A stretch of 6,423 nucleotides of DNA, taken from contig JAEZMI010000349.1 of the NCBI GenBank assembly GCA_023414975.1, forward strand, positions 1-6,423, given 5' to 3'. Shown here piece after piece: positions 1 to 5,727 of the stretch. This stretch comes from Pseudomonadota bacterium (lineage in GTDB: Bacteria; Pseudomonadota; Alphaproteobacteria; Rhizobiales; Xanthobacteraceae). Below the pieces are notes generated by a model that saw only the letters and a list, made by a program, of their open reading frames with translations, was not told where the DNA came from and searched no databases. Made by a program: the position numbers and the translations under genes. Numbering within the stretch: position 1 is the first letter of the stretch; each line of letters opens with the position of its first letter.

Positions 1-98
1 TGGTGGCCCCCACCGCGCAGGACCGGCCGGCCGCGCCGGCGGATGATCCGTTCGAGATCGAGATGGCGAGCCTTCTCGGGCGCAACCGGCGAAGCTGA
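1..98 (+). CDS. 3' end of an unidentified CDS (partial; possibly FliO-like)
   Basis: Reading frame 3 is open from the left edge to a TGA at 96-98 and gives the last 31 residues of a protein. The tail is Pro/Ala-rich (APTAQDRPAAPADD) and then reads DPFEIEMASLLGRNRRS. An acidic 'D-P-hydrophobic-E-x-E-M-x-x-LLGR' ending recalls the C-termini of some alphaproteobacterial FliO-type flagellar proteins, but that is a memory-based resemblance over very few residues and no functional domain lies in the window. The ending is followed at once by a strong hairpin terminator, which supports a true gene end. It converges on dksA. The coding frame is fairly secure; the identity is not. Confidence 0.5.
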   Translation, partial: VAPTAQDRPAAPADDPFEIEMASLLGRNRRS

Positions 99-131
99 GC
101 GGGCCCGGCGCCCCGAAACGGACCGGAAACG

Positions 132-167
132 GAAAAGGGCGGCCCGGATCATCGGGCCGCCCTTTTC
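132..167. terminator. Bidirectional intrinsic terminator between the first CDS and dksA
   Basis: A perfect 15-bp inverted repeat (132-146 with 153-167) encloses a 6-nt loop. The outer end of the stem is AAAA on the left and TTTT on the right, so transcripts from either strand form a GC-rich stem ending in U residues. It sits 34 bp past the stop of the upstream plus-strand gene and 29 bp past the stop of minus-strand dksA, so it probably serves both convergent genes. Confidence 0.88.
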
Positions 168-195
168 GCAAAGCGTATCGATTGGGCGGAAGCGG

Positions 196-612
196 TCAGT
201 CGTCGCGGTAGACGCGCTCGCGGCGCTCATGGCGCTCCTGCGCTTCGATGGACAGCGTCGCGATCGGCCGGGCTTCGAGGCGCTTGAGCGAAATCGGCTC
301 GCCCGTCTCCTCGCAATAGCCATAGGAACCGTCGTCGATCCGCTCCAGCGCCGCGTCGATCTTGGCGATCAGCTTGCGCTGGCGGTCGCGGGCCCGCAGC
401 TCGATGGCGCGGTCTGTCTCCGAAGAGGCCCGGTCCGCGATGTCCGGGTGGTTCTGGTTTTCGTCCTGAAGGTGCTGAAGAGTTTCACGCGCCTCGCGCA
501 GGATGTCTTCCTTCCAGGCGAGCAGCTTGTGGCGGAAATACTCCCGCTGCCGCTCGTTCATGAAAGGCTCGTCCTCGCGGGGGCGATACTCCTGGTCGAT
601 CTCAACCGACAT
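196..612 (-). CDS. dksA: RNA polymerase-binding transcription factor DksA (one-cysteine type)
   Basis: DksA binds in the RNA polymerase secondary channel and, with ppGpp, represses rRNA-type promoters and activates amino-acid promoters. The 138-residue product has an acidic N-terminus, a long coiled-coil hairpin (about residues 20-95) and a C-terminal zinc-finger-like region followed by a basic helix. The tip carries D57-x-x-D60-x-A62, matching the functional DxxDxA of E. coli DksA. The finger is C100-E-E-T103 with S121 and A124 at the other two metal positions, so only one of four cysteines remains; this is the form usual in Alphaproteobacteria. The reading frame extends 25 codons upstream, but ATG at 612 is chosen because those codons overlap the promoter and family proteins start here. 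A GAGGACGAAGG stretch precedes the ATG. It is likely monocistronic, with its own promoter and terminator. Confidence 0.96.
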   Translation of the reverse strand: MSVEIDQEYRPREDEPFMNERQREYFRHKLLAWKEDILREARETLQHLQDENQNHPDIADRASSETDRAIELRARDRQRKLIAKIDAALERIDDGSYGYCEETGEPISLKRLEARPIATLSIEAQERHERRERVYRDD

Positions 613-655
613 CGGCCTTCGTCCTCGTGTTCGGGGGTCACCCTGTCGGGCGCCG

Positions 656-684
656 CTTATAGACCGCCGGCTCGCCCGGTACAA
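656..684 (-). promoter_or_regulatory. Sigma70-type promoter of dksA
   Basis: Read on the minus strand, TTGTAC (679-684) and TATAAG (656-661) are separated by exactly 17 bp. This is a good housekeeping -35/-10 pair. Transcription would start near 648-650, giving a leader of about 37 nt before the dksA ATG. The bases between the -10 box and the presumed start are CGGCGCC, a GC-rich discriminator of the kind found at promoters repressed by ppGpp/DksA. The leader also holds a small GGGTGACCC palindrome. Confidence 0.7.
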
Positions 685-717
685 CATTTCTCATCGTCAC
701 GTACACGACATGAAATG
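685..717. promoter_or_regulatory. Imperfect dyad upstream of the dksA -35 box (possible operator)
   Basis: CATTTC (685-690) and GAAATG (712-717) form a 6-bp inverted repeat. Inside it, CAT-CGT and ACG-ac-ATG add further partial symmetry around a centre near 701. The element abuts the -35 hexamer of dksA, where an activator or repressor could bind. The AT content is higher than in the surrounding sequence. No known regulator consensus was recognised. Confidence 0.3.
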
Positions 718-819
718 CTGGAGTTTTCAGCGCCTTGCGGGCGGTCGCCGGGTGGCCTGCGACCAAAGAGGCAAGGCGCGGGCCAACCGGCTGCCGCCGG
801 CCCGCCAACGGCGAAAACA

Positions 820-853
820 AAGCGCCCCGGCACCGTCTGGCACCGGGGCGCTT
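820..853 (-). terminator. Intrinsic terminator of the mipA/ompV gene
   Basis: AAGCGCCCCGG (820-830) pairs perfectly with CCGGGGCGCTT (843-853) around a 12-nt loop. On the minus strand the stem is followed by the T-rich run TTTGTTTT. It begins 29 bp past the stop codon of the minus-strand outer-membrane gene and should insulate dksA from that transcript. Confidence 0.85.
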
Positions 854-881
854 GATCAGCCGCCGAAGCTTCGCCCTGTTC

Positions 882-1763
882 TCACTCGAAGCCCAGGAAG
901 AAGGTGTAGGAGAGCGAAACACCGGCCTGGAACTGGTTGCGGTCGCCGTTCTGCACAACGAGCGGACTGTCCGCGGCGTCATCCGCCAGATATTTGTACT
1001 CGGCGAAGACCGAGCCGAGGATGGCCGGCGTGAAGCGCTTCAGGATCTGGCCGCCGAAGCCGACGGAGTAGAGGCCGCCGCCCGCCTCATAAGGCGCCAG
1101 ATTGTTGCCGAGCGCGATGGCCGAGGCCGATTCTTCCGGGCTGATGCCGTAATAGGCATCGATGAAGCCCGAGCTGGACAGCGTCATGCGCGGACCGGCG
1201 GAGATCGCCATGCCGCCCCAGAAATCGGTGAAGTAGATCGCGTCGACCGCGAAGTCGGCGACCGTGCCCTCGAAGCCGCCGAAGCCGTAGCGCACATCGG
1301 CGCGCAGGCGCAGCCAGTCGACCGGGTACCACTGGGCGTAGCCGCCGACCTCGACCGAGTAGTCGACGTCGTTCAGGCCGCGCAGATCGTCCGAATCACC
1401 CGAATCGCGCTTCCAGTCGAGCTTGCCGGTGATGCCGGTCTCGAAGTTGCCGCTGTCATAGAGCGCGATGCTCGGATTGTCGTTGAAGCTGCGCCAGCGG
1501 CTCAGCCGGTCGGCGCGCGAGATGCTGATGATCGGCTTGAACGCGGCCTCGTAATCGTCCGAGCCCGGATAGTCCGGCTGGGCCATGGCGTAGCCGCCCA
1601 GCGTCAGCGTCCACTGGCGGTCGATCGAGGCGGGCGCGGGCGCCACCACCGGCGCCGACATCGACATGTCCGCCGCGTGGGAGAGCGTGGAAAGGCCCAG
1701 AGAACCTGCCACAATCAGTAGACCCGTCGTCGCGATGGAACGCATTGCCAGCACCCTGCCCAA
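882..1763 (-). CDS. MipA/OmpV family outer-membrane protein
   Basis: MipA/OmpV proteins are outer-membrane beta-barrels; E. coli MipA is a scaffold linking the murein hydrolase MltA to PBP1B, and the exact role in Alphaproteobacteria is unsettled. The product has a Sec signal peptide ending SHA-AD, then a short Ala/Pro linker and a barrel rich in alternating Gly/aromatic strands. Family marks are PDYPGSDDYE near the first strand and YYGISPEESA in the middle, followed by YSVGFGG. Two starts compete. TTG at 1763 has a strong AGGAG 8 nt upstream and gives 293 residues; ATG at 1745 gives 287 with only a weak CAGGG ahead of it. The longer form is listed because of the ribosome-binding site; both leave a working signal peptide. 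The protein ends LSYTFFLGFE, five residues past the usual aromatic end of the last strand. It is transcribed alone, away from the sixA operon. Confidence 0.9.
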   Translation of the reverse strand: MGRVLAMRSIATTGLLIVAGSLGLSTLSHAADMSMSAPVVAPAPASIDRQWTLTLGGYAMAQPDYPGSDDYEAAFKPIISISRADRLSRWRSFNDNPSIALYDSGNFETGITGKLDWKRDSGDSDDLRGLNDVDYSVEVGGYAQWYPVDWLRLRADVRYGFGGFEGTVADFAVDAIYFTDFWGGMAISAGPRMTLSSSGFIDAYYGISPEESASAIALGNNLAPYEAGGGLYSVGFGGQILKRFTPAILGSVFAEYKYLADDAADSPLVVQNGDRNQFQAGVSLSYTFFLGFE

Positions 1764-1771
1764 GAACTCAT

Positions 1772-1776
1772 CTCCT
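1772..1776 (-). promoter_or_regulatory. Ribosome-binding site that decides the mipA start
   Basis: AGGAG on the minus strand lies 8 nt before TTG at 1763 and 26 nt before the in-frame ATG at 1745. The spacing suits only the TTG. It also abuts an out-of-frame ATG at 1771 that opens an 18-codon frame; that ATG is too close to the AGGAG to use it. Confidence 0.5.
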
Positions 1777-1841
1777 ACATATACGAGGAAGCTGCCTCTG
1801 TGGTTGCCGAAAAGTCACGTAAGACACGGACTGCAAAGCAT

Positions 1842-1863
1842 TTGTCATACTCACCCACGACAA
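1842..1863. promoter_or_regulatory. TTGTC-type dyad in the mipA/sixA divergent region (possible operator)
   Basis: TTGTCAT (1842-1848) and ACGACAA (1857-1863) are inverted copies matching at 6 of 7 positions across an 8-bp spacer. The 22-bp element lies 78 bp upstream of the mipA TTG and about 155 bp upstream of sixA, between divergent genes. Two inward-facing half-sites of this size suit a dimeric regulator, but no specific family can be named. The rest of 1764-2017 shows no gene and no strong promoter. Confidence 0.3.
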
Positions 1864-2017
1864 CCTTAACGCAAGCTTGCGGCACGACGACAGGCAGCGG
1901 CACGCCAGCACCGCCTGCCACGGCGGGCCGGGCGCCGCCGGGAAAAGTGGGCGCGTCCTCATTCCGTCCCTATCTGTGCGGTATCGAGCCGCCGTCTCAA
2001 CTGCCCGGAGAATCGCG

Positions 2018-2551
2018 ATGCCGCGCCTTTACCTTCTGCGCCACGCCAAATCCGCCTGGCCGGAAGGTGTACCCGACCGCGAGCGCCCGCTGGCCCCGCG
2101 CGGCGAACGTGGCGCGGCGGCGATCGGCGCCTATATGGCGGAGAACCACCTTTTACCCGCCCGCGCCCTGGTCTCCCCGGCGCGGCGCACGCTGGAGACC
2201 TGGGACATCGCCACCCGCACCTGGCCCACCCACGCCCCGCCCGTCTTCGAGGACGGCATCTATGAGGCGCCCGCCGACCGGCTGCTGGAGATCATCCGGC
2301 GGCAGGACGGCCACTCGCCGCTGATGCTGGTCGGCCACAACCCCGGCATGGAGGCGCTGGCGGCGCGGCTTCTCACGCGCGCCCACCGCGCCAGGGTGCT
2401 GCCGAAATACCCGACCGGCGCGCTCGCCGTGATCGACCTGCCCGGCGCGAGCTGGGCGCATATCGCCACCGGCGAGGGGACGCTGGAGCGTTTCGTCACG
2501 CCGCGCGCGCTGGGTGTCGCAAAGGAAGACGCGACCGAGAACAGGCAATGA
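2018..2551 (+). CDS. SixA-type histidine phosphatase family protein
   Basis: A small member of the histidine phosphatase (phosphoglycerate mutase-like) superfamily; SixA of E. coli removes phosphate from phosphohistidine, including on the nitrogen PTS protein NPr. The 177-residue product has the catalytic RHA at 8-10 (R8, nucleophile H9), the second-arginine region SPARRT at 53-58, an acidic residue E83 in IYEA, and the second histidine in GHNPG at 106-110. PTGALAVID (132-140) is typical of the SixA/COG2062 group. The frame runs 47 codons further upstream, but ATG at 2018 is chosen because GGAG lies 7 nt before it and the catalytic strand begins right after it. It is the first gene of an operon with ycjX and ycjF: its stop overlaps the ribosome-binding site of the next gene. 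The natural substrate cannot be read from the sequence; it could be a PTS or phosphorelay protein. Confidence 0.92.
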   Translation: MPRLYLLRHAKSAWPEGVPDRERPLAPRGERGAAAIGAYMAENHLLPARALVSPARRTLETWDIATRTWPTHAPPVFEDGIYEAPADRLLEIIRRQDGHSPLMLVGHNPGMEALAARLLTRAHRARVLPKYPTGALAVIDLPGASWAHIATGEGTLERFVTPRALGVAKEDATENRQ

Positions 2552-2555
2552 GGAG
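2551..2555 (+). promoter_or_regulatory. Ribosome-binding site overlapping the sixA stop, serving the TTG start of ycjX
   Basis: AGGAG begins on the last base of the sixA TGA and lies 5 nt before the TTG at 2561. It supports the unusual TTG start and suggests that translation of the two genes is coupled. Confidence 0.7.
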
Positions 2556-2560
2556 CCGTC

Positions 2561-4024
2561 TTGCCCTCCTGGTATGAAGAGCTGATCGACGAGGCCCGCC
2601 TCACCGCCCTCACCCTGCTGGACCGGGCGGAGGAGCTGGCGAACCCGACGCTGCGCCTCGGCATCACCGGCCTCTCGCGCTCGGGCAAGACCGTCTTCAC
2701 CACCGCGCTCGTTCACGCCCTGGCGCGCGGCGGGCGGCTGCCGGTGTTCCAGGCGATGCACGAGGGGCGCATCGCCAGCGCGCGGCTCGAACCGCAGCCC
2801 GACGACGCGGTGCCGCGCTTCAATTATGAGGGCCATCTCGCGACGCTGGTCGACGAGCGGCGCTGGCCGGATTCCACTCGGCGCATCAGCGAGCTGCGCC
2901 TCGCCATCGACTACGCGCCGACGCGCGGCGGGCGGCGCTCGCTCACCCTCGACATCGTGGACTACCCCGGCGAATGGCTGCTCGACCTGCCGCTGCTCGA
3001 TCAGGATTTCGCCGCCTTTTCCGCCGGCAGCCTGGCGCTCGCCCGCGCCCCGGCGCGCCGCCACCTCGCGGGGCTGTTCCTCGGCCGGCTGGAGAGCATC
3101 GACCCGGACGCGCCGGCCGATGAGGGACAGGCGCGCGAACTCGCCGCCCTGTTCACCGATTATCTCGCCGCCTGCCGGGCCGAGACCGTGTCGATGAGCC
3201 TGCTGCCCCCCGGCCGCTTCCTCATGCCGGGCGATCTTGAGGGCTCGCCGGCCCTCACTTTCGCCCCGCTCGATCTCTCGCCCGGCCAGGAAGCCGCCCC
3301 CGGCTCGCTGCACGCCATGATGCGCCGGCGCTACGAGGCCTATAAGGACAATGTGGTCCGCCCCTTCTTCCGCGACCATTTCGCCCGGCTCGACCGGCAG
3401 ATCGTGCTCATCGACGTGCTCAGCGCGCTGAACGCGGGGCCGGCGGCGCTGGCCGATCTCGAAGCCGCGCTCGACGGCATTCTCGCCGCCTTCCGTGTCG
3501 GGCGGAATTCCTGGCTCTCCGCCCTGTTCCGGCACCGCATCGGCAAGGTGCTGTTCGCCGCCACCAAGGCGGACCATCTCCACCACACCAGCCATGATCC
3601 GCTGGAGGCGATCCTGCGCCGTCTGGTCGAGCGCGCGCTCGGCCGGGCGGAAAGCGCGGGCGCGGAAATCGACGTCGTGGCGCTCGCCGCCGTGCGGGCG
3701 ACGCGCGAGGCGATGGTGAAGCGCGGGCGCAGCCATCTGCCGGCCATCGTGGGCGTGCCCGAGGCGGGCCAGCACGGCGCCGATGCGTTCGACGGGCTGG
3801 CCGAGGCCGCCGTCTTCCCCGGCGATCTGCCGGAAAACCCTTCGGCGCTGTTCGACCCCGCGCTGGGCTTCAAGGGCCTCGCCGACGCCACGGGCGGGGA
3901 CTTCCGCTTCCTGCGCTTCCGCCCGCCGCCGGTGACGCGCAACGCCGACGGCGAAGCCCTGCCCATGCCCCATATACGCCTGGACCGGGCGCTGGAATTC
4001 CTCCTCGGCGACCGGCTGAAATGA
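2561..4024 (+). CDS. ycjX: YcjX family P-loop NTPase (GTPase-like)
   Basis: YcjX proteins are stress-associated P-loop GTPase-like proteins that usually travel with the membrane protein YcjF; their precise role is not established. The 487-residue product is close in size to E. coli YcjX. It shows a Walker A GLSRSGKT (37-44), a G3-like DIVDYPGEW (131-139), a G4-like ATKADH (334-339) and a late AAVRATRE (377-383) near the expected G5 position. A helical region with RRRYEAYKDNVV (255-266) lies between G3 and G4, giving the large insertion typical of the family. Translation starts at TTG 2561, supported by AGGAG 5 nt upstream; Met is followed by PSWYEELIDEA, a normal N-terminus for the family. 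It lies 9 bp after sixA, and its TGA overlaps the ATG of ycjF in ATGA, so the three genes are probably co-transcribed and translationally coupled. No transmembrane segment is evident; it is expected on the cytoplasmic side of the membrane with YcjF. Confidence 0.93.
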   Translation: MPSWYEELIDEARLTALTLLDRAEELANPTLRLGITGLSRSGKTVFTTALVHALARGGRLPVFQAMHEGRIASARLEPQPDDAVPRFNYEGHLATLVDERRWPDSTRRISELRLAIDYAPTRGGRRSLTLDIVDYPGEWLLDLPLLDQDFAAFSAGSLALARAPARRHLAGLFLGRLESIDPDAPADEGQARELAALFTDYLAACRAETVSMSLLPPGRFLMPGDLEGSPALTFAPLDLSPGQEAAPGSLHAMMRRRYEAYKDNVVRPFFRDHFARLDRQIVLIDVLSALNAGPAALADLEAALDGILAAFRVGRNSWLSALFRHRIGKVLFAATKADHLHHTSHDPLEAILRRLVERALGRAESAGAEIDVVALAAVRATREAMVKRGRSHLPAIVGVPEAGQHGADAFDGLAEAAVFPGDLPENPSALFDPALGFKGLADATGGDFRFLRFRPPPVTRNADGEALPMPHIRLDRALEFLLGDRLK

Positions 4025-5064
4025 CCATGACCGACCGCACCCCCCGCCGCCCGCAAGCCTTCCGCCTCGATGATCCCGAGGTCGTCCTCGCCGAGGATGG
4101 CCGCGCCGCCCCGCGCGGCGCCATCGTGGTGACGCCGACCCCCGCCGCGCTGGAACCGGCGGAGGACGTACCCCTGCCCGTTCCCCCGCCCAAATCCTCG
4201 CGCTGGGCCACCCTGTTCTGGTCCGGGCTTGGCGGCCTCGTCAGCCTCGGCATCGGCCTCGCCGTCTCCAAGCTGATCGAGGATCTGTTCGCCCGCGCCG
4301 ACTGGCTCGGCTATGTCGGCCTCGCCTTCGCGGCCGCGCTCGCCATCGGCGCGCTCGCCATCCTCGGCCGCGAACTCTTCGGGCTCATGCGGCTGAAAAC
4401 GCTGAACGATGTGCGCGAACGCGCGGCCCAAGCGCTGGCGAAGGACGACCGGCGCGCCGCCGAGGCCGTCACGCAGGAACTGCTGGCCGTCACCCGCGCC
4501 TCGCCCCGGCTCTACCGCGCCCGCACCGAACTCACGGCCCATCTCGACGCGATCATCGACGGCGCCGATCTCGTCCGGCTCACCGAGCGCCATCTCATGG
4601 CCCCGCTGGACGCGGAGGCGACACGCCTCGTGTCCGGCGCCGCCAAGCGCGTCTCGGTGGTCACGGCCGTGTCGCCGCGCGCGGCGGTGGACCTCGTCTT
4701 CGTGCTGGTGACGGCCATCGGCCTGGTGCGGCGCCTGGCGCTGCTCTATGGCGGGCGGCCCGGCACGCTGGGAATGATCCGGCTGTTCCGGCAGGTCATC
4801 GCCCACCTCGCCGTCACCGGCGGCATGGCGGCCGGGGATTCGCTGATCCAGCAGGTGGTCGGCCACGGCCTCGCCGCCAAGCTCTCGGCGCGGCTCGGCG
4901 AAGGCGTGGTGAACGGGCTGCTCACCGCGCGGCTCGGCCTTGCCGCCATCGAGGTGACGCGGCCCCTGCCCTTCGCGGCCCTGCCCGCGCCGGCGCTGAA
5001 GGATGTCGCCTCGGGGCTTGTCGCCCGCGAGCCGCAGAAGGATCGTCCCGACGATCAGCCCTGA
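4021..5064 (+). CDS. ycjF: YcjF family membrane protein (TIGR01620, DUF697)
   Basis: YcjF is an inner-membrane partner of YcjX with no settled biochemical role. The 347-residue product starts with a basic, Pro-rich cytoplasmic tail (1-60), followed by two transmembrane helices at about 62-82 and 95-117. A charged helical region (about 125-175) follows. The C-terminal DUF697 domain (about 220-315) has hydrophobic helices such as AAVDLVFVLVTAIGLV and the family-like ending GEGVVNGLLTARLGLAAIEV followed by RPLPF. The start at 4021 forms an ATGA overlap with the ycjX stop; an in-frame ATG at 4027 is the alternative. There is no good ribosome-binding site, as expected for a coupled gene. Its last 10 bp overlap the 3' end of the ferredoxin gene on the other strand, and no terminator hairpin was seen after it. 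Confidence 0.92.
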   Translation: MTMTDRTPRRPQAFRLDDPEVVLAEDGRAAPRGAIVVTPTPAALEPAEDVPLPVPPPKSSRWATLFWSGLGGLVSLGIGLAVSKLIEDLFARADWLGYVGLAFAAALAIGALAILGRELFGLMRLKTLNDVRERAAQALAKDDRRAAEAVTQELLAVTRASPRLYRARTELTAHLDAIIDGADLVRLTERHLMAPLDAEATRLVSGAAKRVSVVTAVSPRAAVDLVFVLVTAIGLVRRLALLYGGRPGTLGMIRLFRQVIAHLAVTGGMAAGDSLIQQVVGHGLAAKLSARLGEGVVNGLLTARLGLAAIEVTRPLPFAALPAPALKDVASGLVAREPQKDRPDDQP

Positions 5065-5375
5065 TGGGCCGGCGTGCGCACGACCAGCCCGTCCAGCGCG
5101 TCGGTGATCTTAATCTGGCAGGAGAGCCGCGAGGTCGGCTGCACGTCGGAGGCGAAGTCCAGCATGTCCTCCTCCATCGGGCCGGGCTCGCCGGTCTTCG
5201 CCGTCCAGGCCTCGTCCACATAGACGTGACAGGTGGCGCAGGCGCAGGCGCCGCCGCACTCGGCATCGATGCCGGGGACGCCGTTGCGAATGGCGGCCTC
5301 CATCACAGTTGAGCCGGATTGTGCCTCCACGGTGCGTTCGGTCCCTGCGGAGTCGATGAAGGTGATCTTGGCCAT
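5055..5375 (-). CDS. Adrenodoxin-type [2Fe-2S] ferredoxin
   Basis: A 106-residue soluble ferredoxin that carries single electrons through a [2Fe-2S] cluster. Alphaproteobacterial relatives serve cytochrome P450s, iron-sulfur assembly and other oxidoreductases. The cluster ligands are C40, C46, C49 and C86 in the pattern C-x5-C-x2-C...C; C44 in ECGGACACATCHVYVD is a common extra cysteine. The N-terminal MAKITFIDSAG and the SCQIKITDALDGLVVR ending are typical, and the length is normal. The acidic stretch GPMEEDMLDFA (65-75) is the expected partner-binding helix. ATG at 5375 is the natural start; only a weak GAAG is seen upstream. It is convergent with ycjF and divergent from the large gene at 5757. 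The neighbourhood (no isc genes, no P450) does not reveal its partner. Confidence 0.94.
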   Translation of the reverse strand: MAKITFIDSAGTERTVEAQSGSTVMEAAIRNGVPGIDAECGGACACATCHVYVDEAWTAKTGEPGPMEEDMLDFASDVQPTSRLSCQIKITDALDGLVVRTPAHQG

Positions 5376-5518
5376 GATGGTGGGCTTCGACGCTCTTGAA
5401 GAATTAAAAGGAAGACGCCCTATCTAGCCCCCATGACCGCCGATTGCCAGAGCCCGGCGCCACTACCCCGCGACCGCCCGCCCCTTCGATTCGCATCAAG
5501 CAATCGCTTCGGCCACAG

Positions 5519-5586
5519 TGGTGAACGAGGCGTTAGCGGGCATGGTGAACAGCCCGTTAACGATAACCTCAATCGCTGCATTAACC
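5519..5586. repeat. Direct repeats with 24-bp period carrying TTAAC-like elements
   Basis: TGGTGAAC-N4-CGTTAGCG (5519-5538) and TGGTGAAC-N4-CGTTAACG (5543-5562) are offset by exactly 24 bp and match at 15 of 20 or more positions. A third, decayed unit keeps only CATTAACC (5579-5586), again 24 bp on. TTAA(C) elements therefore recur at 5533 (as TTAG), 5557 and 5581. TTAA half-sites resemble those bound by the cell-cycle regulator CtrA, but the classic TTAA-N7-TTAA spacing is absent. Confidence 0.45.
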
Positions 5587-5634
5587 CCAGTTCCATTTTT
5601 ATTGGGCAAGAGCGTAGGATAAAGGTGCGGTGGA

Positions 5635-5664
5635 TTGCCGTTTCTCTCGTCAAGTCCCGATATT
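5635..5664 (+). promoter_or_regulatory. Candidate promoter for the large downstream gene
   Basis: TTGCCG (5635-5640) and GATATT (5659-5664) each match the sigma70 consensus at 4 of 6 positions with an 18-bp spacer. The start of transcription would be near 5671, leaving a leader of about 85 nt. It is a weak match, chosen because it lies in the AT-richer block on the correct side of the repeats. Confidence 0.25.
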
Positions 5665-5706
5665 TGCCGGGAAGGGCGGAGCGGCGATCTCTCGCTAAAC
5701 CCCGGG

Positions 5707-5727
5707 CCGACGGCGAAAGCCGGTCGG
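5707..5727 (+). other. GNRA-capped RNA hairpin in the leader of the large gene
   Basis: CCGAC (5707-5711) and GGC (5712-5714) pair with GCC (5719-5721) and GTCGG (5723-5727), leaving a GAAA tetraloop and one bulged G at 5722. It ends 15 nt before the GGAGG ribosome-binding site (5743-5747) of the gene starting at 5757. It could stabilise the leader or affect initiation; it has no T-run and is not a terminator. Confidence 0.35.

Noticed and set aside
735..1721. Plus-strand open frame of 328 codons opposite mipA/ompV
   Set aside because: It is the shadow of the outer-membrane protein gene and crosses that gene's terminator. Its translation has no recognisable domain.
1754..1790. TATATG as the -10 box of a mipA promoter
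   Set aside because: No acceptable -35 hexamer lies 16-18 bp upstream, and the implied start site would leave almost no leader before the TTG start codon.
2153..3973. Minus-strand open frame of 606 codons opposite sixA and ycjX
   Set aside because: It lies antisense to two well-recognised genes and its translation is Arg/Gly/Ala/Glu-rich without domains. Such long antisense frames are usual in GC-rich coding DNA.
3340..4866. Minus-strand open frame of 508 codons opposite ycjX and ycjF
   Set aside because: It is antisense to the ycjX-ycjF junction, low in complexity, and has no motif or ribosome-binding site.
5557..5584. A canonical CtrA box
   Set aside because: The two TTAA elements are 20 bp apart rather than the 7 bp of the full consensus, so only half-site resemblance is claimed.
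5496..5606. Minus-strand tail reading NKNGTGVNAAIEVIVNGLF and ending AEAIA
   Set aside because: It looks protein-like, but the only nearby start is a TTG without a ribosome-binding site, the rest of the frame is antisense to the large gene, and its two similar parts come from the 24-bp DNA repeat. It could be a relic but cannot be supported.
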